DNA of 27,697 nt from assembly GCA_910576985.1 (NCBI GenBank), contig CAJTLA010000016.1, positions 1 through 27,697 of the forward strand, given 5' to 3'. The notes below the pieces were generated by a model. The model did no database searches. It was not told the DNA's origin and saw nothing but the letters and a program-made list of their open reading frames with translations. Of this stretch, positions 8,236 to 15,186 are shown piece by piece; position 1 is the stretch's first letter; each line of letters starts with the position of its first letter. Origin of the DNA: an uncultured Bacilli bacterium. Lineage in GTDB: Bacteria > Bacillota_I > Bacilli_A > RF39 > UBA660. Made by a program: the position numbers and the translations under genes.

Positions 8236-11137
8236 ATGAAAGTAACAAATAGTAACCTAGGGGGGGGGCATAAAAAATAAAGCCTTTACTCTAATAGAAC
8301 TTTTAGCAGTAATCATAATCATTGGAGTAATTGCTTTAATTGTAGCTCCAATTGTATTAAATGTGATTGAAAAATCAGAAAGAGCTACTTTTCTTAGAAG
8401 TATAGATGGAATTGTAGAAGCAGTTAGAATCGATCATCATGATGATAATTTCTATGCTCCAAGATTATATTTTTATGAACAAGAAAGACTCACTTTACTG
8501 ACAGTAAATAATAAAAAAAGAGATGAGTTAGTAAAAATAAGTGGACGTATAGATGGAAATGGATATGTGCATGTTGATGATAATGGAAATATTTTTATAG
8601 AGAATATTTGTAGTAAAAAATATTGTGCGAATGGACCAGAAGAAAAAGTAGAAATTACAGATAATAAAACAGGAGAAACACCATCTTTGAATAAAGAGGA
8701 TCCAGTAATAACATTAAATGGAGATTCTACCATTTATGTGGAATTAAATGGAACATATAAAGAGCTAGGAGCAACAGCTAGAACAAAGGGTGGAGATTCT
8801 TTGGAATATACAACAGAAATAAAGAAAAATAATGGAGTAGTAGATTATATAGATACGACTATAGAAGGAACATATGTGATTACTTATGAAACAAGTAATA
8901 ATGAAAAAACTGTGAGTGTAGAAAGAACTGTAGCAGTATTAAATATGAGACCAGTAATAACAATGACAGAAAGTAATGAAACATATGTAAAAGAAAAATC
9001 AGTATTTATTAGTGTAAGTGAAGTAAGACCAAATAAAGTAACAGGGTTCCGTTATGAGATAAAAAGAGATGGAGAGCTATTATCACAAGAAAGTGTGATA
9101 GGATTAACGAAAACACTAACGTTAAATGAAACAGGAATTTATGAAGTAATTGCAACAGTAAGTGATAATAACAATCATACAAATACGTTAAGTAAGACAT
9201 ATAAAATAGATAGTACAAAGCCAACAATAGAAGTACCAGAAAATACAGTAATAAAGATGACAGAAGTAACAACATATAACATATTAGAAGGAATAACTGT
9301 AAAAGATAATGTGGATCTTAGTCCAGAAATAGAAACACGTGGAAGTTTAACAGCAACATTAGGAGAACAGAGTATTACATACATAGCAAGAGATGGGGCA
9401 GGAAATGAAGAGACAGTAACAAGAAAATTTACAGTAGTAGAAGCAGAAGGACCAATATTAAACTTTAGTAATGTAGGAAGCGAAATATGGACACAGGATC
9501 AAACAATCACAGTAACAGCGACAGACAATAGTAATTTAAAAACATTTACCTATGAAGTAATCAAAGATGGAGTGTCAAAGGGAGTAACTAATGTAGAAGT
9601 AAGTGGGAAAAGTGCAACCGCGAGTGTGTCATTAAATGAAAGTGGTATATACAGTATCAAATTAACAGGAAGTGATGAGTATGGAAATACGACAACTCTA
9701 GAAAGTGGCGAATACAAAATAGATGTAACGAAACCAATATTTACAGCGAAATCAACAGAAGCAGAAACAATAATGCAGGGAGCAAGTAATGTAATAGAGA
9801 GTACATACTTTAATAGTGTGACATGGAGTATCAGTGGAGAAGGAAATGTAGCTTGTAAGAGTGGAAGTACGACAGTAACAAATACAAGTACACTAGCAGT
9901 AGGAACACATGAGATAACATGTACAGCAACAGGCCAAAATGGACTCTCAACGAGTGCAAGTAAAACAATCGTAATAAAAGCTCCTATAGTAGATACAACA
10001 GGAGCGAATAAGCCATCACTTTCAAATGGACTAATTCCAATAAAATGGAATGGAAGTGCATGGATAAGAGCAGATAGTGAAAATGGAAGTGGGTCAAATC
10101 AATGGTATGACTATAGTAGTCAGATGTGGGCAAACGCAGCAAGTGTAACAGAAGAATATAGAAATGTGAGTGTTGGAGAAGAAATACCAGAAAGTGCGAT
10201 AAATGCCTATTTTGTATGGATCCCAAGGTATGAATACCAGTATACAAATTTAGGTACAAGTTATGCAGGAGGGAGCAAATCGCAACCAGGAGGGATCAAT
10301 ATCAATTTCATAGCAACAAGTAAGACAAGTCCAAGTACCAACTATAAAATACATCCAGCATTTACATTTGGAAGTACGCAATTAGCAGGGTTTTGGGTAG
10401 GAAAATTTGAGACAACAGGGGATGCTGGGGCACCAACAATAAAACCAAACTTAAGTTCACTAAGAAATCAGAATGTAAGTACGCAGTTTGCGACAGCACA
10501 GAAATTCAGTGCGTCAGGAAATAGTTATGGAATCAGTACGAGTGCAGATGCACATATGATGAAGAATAGTGAATGGGGAGCAGTAGCGTACTTAAGTCAA
10601 AGTAAATACGGAAAATATGGAAACAGTAGTTATACAGGAGCAAATAAGGAAGTATATCAGAATAAATCAGACAGTTATATAACAGGCTGCAGTAATGGAG
10701 CGCCAAGTAGTAGTGAAACGTCATCATGTACAAATGCATATAATGTAAGTCCAGGAGGAACAGGAGCAAGTACAACAGGAACAATATACGGAGTATACGA
10801 CATGAGTGGAGGAGCTTTTGAATACGTAATGGGAGTATATAATAGTAGCGTAAGATCATCAGGATTTAGTAGCTTGCCAGCAAGTAAATACTATGATAAT
10901 TATACAAGTACGTCAGTAACAACGGCATGTAACTCAGGAATATGTTACGGACATGCATTAAGTGAGACGAGCGGATGGTATTCCGATAGCGTCACCTTCG
11001 TCGCTTCGAGTCTCCCGTGGTACGAACGTGGCGGTAGCTATAGCTATACTACGTCGAATGCAGGAGTGTTCTGCACTTACATCGCTGATGGTGGTGCGCG
11101 CAGCGTTATCTCGTTCCGAGTAGTAATGCTTGGTTAG
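8236..11137 (+). CDS. Prepilin-like protein with Ig-like repeats and hypervariable C-type-lectin/FGE-like tip; frameshifted in a poly-G tract
   Basis: Large surface protein, about 966 residues when in frame. Start ATG 8236 follows GGGAGGAAGG. As written, nine G at 8260-8268 send translation to TAA 8278-8280; eight G would join it to the long frame (open from 8261). The joined product has a 16-residue leader, then FTLIELL and a hydrophobic helix: a type IV prepilin signal with Glu5, but Ala instead of Gly before the cut. The long frame's own first start (GTG 8363) lies inside this helix and has no ribosome site. Next come Ig/HYR-like modules (DUF5011-like near residues 155-235, then repeats with GIYEV, GAGNEETVTRKFTV, SGIYSIKL). 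From about 650 to the end an FGE/C-type-lectin-like domain has FVWIPRYEYQYTN, LAGFWVGKFETTG, GAVAYLSQSKYG, YDMSGGAFEYVMG and a final RGGSYS...SFRVVML. The last ~55 codons differ sharply in composition from the rest. Confidence 0.8.
8260..8268 (+). repeat. Poly-G tract (9 G) in the 5' coding region; candidate phase-variation switch
   Basis: Nine consecutive G eight codons after the start codon, in otherwise very AT-rich DNA. The count decides whether ATG 8236 is in frame with the prepilin helix: 9 is out of frame, 8 or 11 in frame. Homopolymeric G tracts in this position are classical slipped-strand switches in other bacteria. A sequencing or assembly error of one base is the alternative. Confidence 0.7.
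10976..11137 (+). other. Candidate DGR variable region at 3' end of prepilin-like gene
   Basis: Upstream codons end mostly in A or T and use AGT/ACA/GGA. From about 10976 usage changes: of 44 codons at 10979-11110, 34 end in C or T and only one is AAY. The pattern TCC GAT AGC GTC ACC ... GTC GCT is what results when AAC/AAT codons of a template are mutated at their A bases while the last base is kept. The encoded segment is the ligand-binding end of a C-type-lectin-like fold, the usual DGR target. An invariant-looking end (TTCCGAGTAGTAATGCTTGG) and an inverted repeat follow. No template repeat or reverse transcriptase is in the window. Confidence 0.65.
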
Positions 11138-11149
11138 TTGTTACAGAGA

Positions 11150-11175
11150 AATGTTCTGACAGTCAAAAGAACATT
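11150..11175 (+). repeat. Inverted repeat 12 bases after the variable-region gene
   Basis: AATGTTCT (11150-11157) and AGAACATT (11168-11175) form a perfect 8-bp stem with a 10-base loop. There is no T run after it, so it is a poor terminator. In the Bordetella phage DGR an inverted repeat just downstream of the variable region promotes retrohoming; the position here fits that role. Confidence 0.6.
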
Positions 11176-11251
11176 AAATGAGACACAATTAAGAGTGACT
11201 AAAAAGATTATTTTAACTATGCAATTATGTAAACAAAAAATAAACTATCTC

Positions 11252-11281
11252 TTGAAATTATATTACCTTTTATAGTATAAT
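11252..11281 (+). promoter_or_regulatory. Sigma-A type promoter for the small HTH gene
   Basis: TTGAAA at 11252-11257, an 18-base spacer, then TATAAT at 11276-11281, 17 bases before the start codon, giving a very short leader. Confidence 0.75.
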
Positions 11282-11298
11282 TTAGATAGGTGGTTTTT

Positions 11299-11649
11299 AT
11301 GAAATATAATAAAGCAGATACTGTAAAACTAATACAAGAGAAACTAAACGGAAAATCAATGTTAACATATTTAGAAATCGCAAATGTTACAGGATATCAT
11401 CCAAAATATATTTTACGTCTTAAAAAAGAAATATTAAATAACAGTATCCAAATAGAACATGGAAACAAAAATAAAACTTCCTATAAAGCGATTCCAAAAG
11501 AAGAAGAAGAAAAAATTGTAGCCCTATATAAACGTAGTAATGCAAGTGTAAGACGTTTTTGTAAATTTTATGGAAGAAGAAGCTACTCTTGTATATACTA
11601 TATTTTAAAAAAGCATGGATTATTAGAATCACAAAAAGAAAAAAACTAG
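11299..11649 (+). CDS. Small protein with two helix-turn-helix-like segments, unknown role
   Basis: 116-residue basic protein. I start at ATG 11299 with TAGGTGG upstream, rather than the GTG at 11290 inside that site. An HTH-like segment lies at about residues 20-45 (LTYLEIANVTGYHPKYILRLKKEI) in two pieces, and a second near 80-105 (SVRRFCKFYGRRSYSCIYYI). The pattern resembles the N-terminal DNA-binding part of transposases, but no catalytic domain follows. It could be a free-standing regulator or an IS relic. It has its own strong promoter and a terminator, arguing for a functional gene. Its position right after the hypervariable gene may be chance. Confidence 0.6.
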   Translation: MKYNKADTVKLIQEKLNGKSMLTYLEIANVTGYHPKYILRLKKEILNNSIQIEHGNKNKTSYKAIPKEEEEKIVALYKRSNASVRRFCKFYGRRSYSCIYYILKKHGLLESQKEKN

Positions 11650-11675
11650 TTTTCAAAAAAGAACTAGTTTTTTAT
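11641..11675. terminator. Bidirectional terminator between HTH gene and feoB
   Basis: 11-bp perfect stem AAAAACTAGTT/AACTAGTTTTT with a 10-base loop, T-rich on the plus side and A-rich on the other. It serves the plus-strand HTH gene and the minus-strand feoB, whose stop lies in its right edge. Confidence 0.85.
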
Positions 11676-13789
11676 ATAAATAAACTGACTGTCTTAATCA
11701 CAAAGCATAATAAAATTCCAATAAAAGTAGGTAACAAAATAGAAATCATAGTCCACTTTAAACTTCCAGTCTCTTTCTTTATGGTAAGACAAGTAGTACC
11801 ACATGGAAAATGAAATAACGTGAAAATGAGAGCACAAAGCGCAGTCACAACCGTCCAACCATTATTTACTAATAAATCTTTCAAAGCAAACAAACTATCA
11901 AACTCAACTAATGTATTTGTAGCCAAATAACTCATAATAATAATTGGTATCACAATTTCATTCGCAGGAAAACCTAAAATAAAAGCCATTAAAATAACAC
12001 CATCTAACCCAATTACTTTTGCAAAGGGATCCAAAAAAGAAGTTAAATGCGCTAAAATAGAAAGATCACCAAGATGAATGTTTGCTAGCAACCAAATTAG
12101 TAAACCAGCAGGAGCAGCAATAACCATAGCCCTTCCTAGTACAAAAATAGTTCTATCAAAAATTGATCTTACAATCACCTTTCCAATTTGAGGCTTTCGA
12201 TATGGAGGCAACTCCAAAACAAACGAGGATGGTAAACCTTTAAGCGCTGTTTTTGACAACAATTTTGACACCATAAGTGTCATAAGAATGCCAAGCAAAA
12301 TAATCATAGTAAGAATAAAACTAGAAATCAAAGGATTTGAATGTGTACCAATAAAAAACATAGTGATAATCGCAATTAAGGTAGGAAAACGTCCATTACA
12401 AGGAACAAAATTATTTGTAATAATTGCAATTAACCGTTCTCTAGGCGAATCGATAATTCTACAGCCAACAACACCACAAGCATTACAACCAAATCCCATA
12501 CACATAGTAAGCGACTGTTTTCCATGGCAAGAAGCCTTATGAAACAAATGATCCATATTAAAAGCAATTCTAGGTAGAAAACCAGAATCTTCCAATAATG
12601 TAAATAAAGGAAAGAAAATTGCCATAGGAGGAAGCATAACTGAAACTACCCAAGCTAATGTCTGATAAACCCCATACACTAAGGGATCTAAAATCCAACT
12701 AGGCACATGAATCCAATTCAAAAAATCTACAAAATATGGTTGAATTCCAAATAACAAATTAGATAACAATTCAGAAGGATAATTAGATCCAACGATGGTA
12801 AGCCAAAAAATACCTCCTAGTAGCAACAGCATAAGTGGAATACCAAACCACTTAGAAGTAATAAAACAATCTATCTTTTCTGTTTTTTCATTATATTTTT
12901 CATTATGAATCGTAACACAATTTTTATAAATTCGCTCACTTTCCCTAACAATAGTAGAAACAATTTCATCACTGACATCAATAATATTTTGTTCCTTTAA
13001 ATAACGATGCGCCTCTTCGATTGCAATCTTTAAAGACTTATTTTCTAAAATGTCAATTTGTAAATGTTCCTGTAAAGACTTAGAAAGAGAAGTATTTCGA
13101 TCTAATAATTGTAAACTAATCCAACGACTTTTTTTAGAATCATGTATTAAACATTCTATTTCGGATTGTATCATTGAAATAGCAGTCTCAATAATTTCAG
13201 AATAAGAAACTTCAAAAGGTTTAAACTCAAGATCAGTGTGACTGACAATTTTTACCTTTTCCATTAACTCATTTAAACCTTGATGATTTCTAGCACTCGT
13301 ACCTACTACAAATATTCCAAGCGAATAAGAAAGTTTTGTAAAATCAATGTCAATCTTTTTTTTCTGAGCCTCATCTAATAAATTTAAACATAAAACAGCA
13401 TGATCAGTCAATTCTGTGATTTGTAATATTAAATTTAAATTACGCTCTAAATTAGTAGCATCTGCCACAATAATGGTTGTATCAGGATTTTCAAAACAAA
13501 TGAAATCACGGGCAATCTCTTCTTCCACAGAACTAGAAAGCAATGAATAAGTTCCTGGCAAATCAATAAGTGTAAATTCTTCATTTCCATAAGAATATTT
13601 TCCTTGCGCATTTGATACTGTTTTCCCAGGCCAGTTCCCAGTATGCTGATTTAATCCAGTTAACTCATTAAAAACTGTACTTTTTCCAACATTAGGATTA
13701 CCAGCCAAAGCAATAACTTTATTTGATTTTGATATATTAAAATCTTTATCAACTGATTTAAAACCAGTTGAAGATGAAGTTAATCCCAT
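11672..13789 (-). CDS. feoB: Ferrous iron transporter FeoB
   Basis: Inner-membrane Fe2+ transporter with an N-terminal GTPase. G-protein motifs are in order: GNPNVGKST (G1), the Thr of WPGKTVSN (G2), DLPGTYSL (G3), NLLDEA (G4) and SARNHQG (G5). A helical GDI-like segment follows (about 180-300), then the membrane part with two Gate-like halves including CMGFGCNACGVVGCRIIDSPRE split over the first gate and FHFPCGTTCL in the C-terminal half. 705 residues is normal. A ~25-residue Ser/Lys-rich extension before G1 is slightly longer than usual. It overlaps feoA by 10 bases and is the downstream gene of a feoAB unit; no feoC is seen. Confidence 0.97.
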   Translation of the reverse strand: MGLTSSSTGFKSVDKDFNISKSNKVIALAGNPNVGKSTVFNELTGLNQHTGNWPGKTVSNAQGKYSYGNEEFTLIDLPGTYSLLSSSVEEEIARDFICFENPDTTIIVADATNLERNLNLILQITELTDHAVLCLNLLDEAQKKKIDIDFTKLSYSLGIFVVGTSARNHQGLNELMEKVKIVSHTDLEFKPFEVSYSEIIETAISMIQSEIECLIHDSKKSRWISLQLLDRNTSLSKSLQEHLQIDILENKSLKIAIEEAHRYLKEQNIIDVSDEIVSTIVRESERIYKNCVTIHNEKYNEKTEKIDCFITSKWFGIPLMLLLLGGIFWLTIVGSNYPSELLSNLLFGIQPYFVDFLNWIHVPSWILDPLVYGVYQTLAWVVSVMLPPMAIFFPLFTLLEDSGFLPRIAFNMDHLFHKASCHGKQSLTMCMGFGCNACGVVGCRIIDSPRERLIAIITNNFVPCNGRFPTLIAIITMFFIGTHSNPLISSFILTMIILLGILMTLMVSKLLSKTALKGLPSSFVLELPPYRKPQIGKVIVRSIFDRTIFVLGRAMVIAAPAGLLIWLLANIHLGDLSILAHLTSFLDPFAKVIGLDGVILMAFILGFPANEIVIPIIIMSYLATNTLVEFDSLFALKDLLVNNGWTVVTALCALIFTLFHFPCGTTCLTIKKETGSLKWTMISILLPTFIGILLCFVIKTVSLFI

Positions 13790-14022
13790 GAAGACTCCTC
13801 CATTCTAATAATTTCAATCATATTAGCATCTTCCGCTCGTAAAGCAATAACAGTTCCACGAATAGAATAAGCAGTAGGATCTTTAAAAGGACTTCGATAG
13901 AGACATTTAATCTTGGTATTAGGAACAATTCCCAAATCCAAAAAACGTCTTTTCATCTTATCTGTAGCATGAATGGTCTTTACAATACCATATTCTTCAA
14001 GCTGCAATTCATTTAATGACAT
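13780..14022 (-). CDS. feoA: FeoA, SH3-like partner of FeoB
   Basis: 80-residue cytoplasmic FeoA with the expected small beta-barrel pattern: LDLGIVPNTKIKCLYRSPFKDP split over two strands, then AYSIRGTVIALRAEDANMIEI. It assists FeoB in Fe2+ uptake. I start at 14022 (fourth residue of the longer frame), since GGAG lies 8 bases before it; upstream GTG and ATG codons are too close to that site. It overlaps feoB by 10 bases, implying coupled translation. Confidence 0.93.
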   Translation of the reverse strand: MSLNELQLEEYGIVKTIHATDKMKRRFLDLGIVPNTKIKCLYRSPFKDPTAYSIRGTVIALRAEDANMIEIIRMEESSWD

Positions 14023-14048
14023 ATACATCACTCCAATAATATAGTCAA

Positions 14049-14067
14049 TATAATGTATGATATTATA
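14049..14067. promoter_or_regulatory. Possible metal-regulator operator upstream of feoAB
   Basis: TATAAT-N7-ATTATA inverted repeat (19 bp, arms 6 bp perfect) about 27 bases before feoA. Location and AT-rich dyad form fit a Fur- or DtxR-family operator, but AT-rich dyads arise by chance here and the match to a Fur box is only loose. Confidence 0.3.
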
Positions 14068-14103
14068 AGAAAAATGTTAAAGAACTTAGCTTTTGCTAAG
14101 TTC
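14068..14103 (-). terminator. Terminator of the Rpn-family gene
   Basis: On the minus strand a perfect 9-bp stem GAACTTAGC/GCTAAGTTC with an AAAA loop is followed by the T-rich tail TTTAACATTTTT. The gene's stop codon lies inside the hairpin. Confidence 0.85.
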
Positions 14104-14970
14104 CTTTTGACATTTATATATTAATTGTTCTGAAGCATTGGCAATTTCCATGATTGCTTGAACTGGAAAATCTTTTAATAACATATTTTTTATAATTCTA
14201 ACTTGCTCATCAAGTTTTCCACGTTTCAATCCACGTTTTTCTCCACGTTTTTCACCCTTTTGAATCCCCATATTAAGAGCATCAAGTTTAATCATAGCAG
14301 TAGCTTCATCAAATGTCATTTGCATACTTTCAGCCTCCTTTAATTGTTGATAACTTTCTAAATCCTGATTATACAATTCTATTTTTTCTATAATTGGTCG
14401 AAATTTATTTTCATTTTTTAAAACTTGTAAAATTTTGATACTTTCATGAACTGAATAATCACTTAAATTAAACAATTGAGCATATTTATAATCAATTGTA
14501 TCTTTTTGTTTTAAAGCTTCTTGAATGTTCCAAATACTAACATCAGCATACCTACCAAACTCTTCCCCCATTTGAATTTCTAATTGCCGATATTGCTTTA
14601 GTACCTGAGGGGAACCATGAGGATAGTTTAATATAATAAAAACTTTAATAGGTTTTACATTACGATAATGCTTACCTGGATTTCTACTCGCATAAATTCT
14701 GGCAGGATATACTGCCATTCTTTGAGATAAATTTTTCAAATCTAGATTTTGCAATTCAAAAATAATGATTTCTTGATTAGTTTCTAACAATAGATCACAG
14801 ATTCCATACCTCATATTTTTATTTTCTTTAATAGATTCCTTATTTCGATACTGAATAGAGCATATCTTCTCATGAAATATATCACTGAAAAACATAATTA
14901 AGTACTTTTCATTTGAAAAGATGTTTTTAAAACTGGGATCATATTTTATTCCATAAATTTTTTCTTGCAT
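14086..14970 (-). CDS. Rpn family recombination-promoting nuclease / PD-(D/E)XK transposase-like protein
   Basis: 294 residues. The N-terminal two thirds is the Rpn/PDDEXK_2 pattern: YDPSFKNIFSN, then CDLLLETNQEIIIFELQN, giving the D...ExQ catalytic set, then SQRMAVYPARIYAS and KVFIILNYP. Family members are Mg2+- or Ca2+-dependent DNA endonucleases that promote recombination in Escherichia coli and are linked to phage defence. The C-terminal part has IQKGEKRGEKRGLKRGK, encoded by a 12-bp tandem repeat; such variable repeats are common in Rpn proteins. AAAGGAG stands 6 bases before the ATG. It has its own strong promoter and terminator. Codon use matches the neighbours. Confidence 0.85.
   Translation of the reverse strand: MQEKIYGIKYDPSFKNIFSNEKYLIMFFSDIFHEKICSIQYRNKESIKENKNMRYGICDLLLETNQEIIIFELQNLDLKNLSQRMAVYPARIYASRNPGKHYRNVKPIKVFIILNYPHGSPQVLKQYRQLEIQMGEEFGRYADVSIWNIQEALKQKDTIDYKYAQLFNLSDYSVHESIKILQVLKNENKFRPIIEKIELYNQDLESYQQLKEAESMQMTFDEATAMIKLDALNMGIQKGEKRGEKRGLKRGKLDEQVRIIKNMLLKDFPVQAIMEIANASEQLIYKCQKELSKS
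14219..14254 (-). repeat. 12-bp tandem repeat (three units) in the Rpn gene
   Basis: Three near-identical 12-bp units (plus strand CCACGTTTNNNN) encode the KRG-x repeats. The unit length is a multiple of three, so copy-number change would not break the frame. Confidence 0.7.
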
Positions 14971-15006
14971 ATAGACTCCTTTCGCACTTAGAAAGAAGTT
15001 ACCTAC

Positions 15007-15035
15007 ATTATAATCGATATATATAATCGAGTCAA
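15007..15035 (-). promoter_or_regulatory. Strong promoter of the Rpn gene with palindromic spacer
   Basis: On the minus strand TTGACT (15035-15030), a 17-base spacer and TATAAT (15012-15007). The spacer holds the dyad TCGAT-N7-ATCGA, which could be an operator. A near-consensus promoter on a potential DNA nuclease suggests it needs repression. Confidence 0.75.
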
Positions 15036-15186
15036 GTAGATAAATCCTCTACTTATATTATTCAACATAAATAAGCAGAAATCCTAACATTTTAATAAAA
15101 AAATTAAAATTTTATAAAATTTGTCGTACATTATTTATCCTATTAAAACCAAACACTTAATATAGTAAAAGTGTAGGAGGGTACTT

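Noticed and set aside
9009..10859. Several long minus-strand open frames opposite the prepilin-like gene and elsewhere
   Set aside because: They are low-complexity Leu/Tyr/His-rich shadows of the AT-rich coding strand, without ribosome sites or family patterns.
8363..11137. Taking the GTG at 8363 as the real start of the large surface protein
   Set aside because: It is in the middle of the prepilin helix, has no ribosome site, and a good start with signal sequence lies upstream across the G tract.
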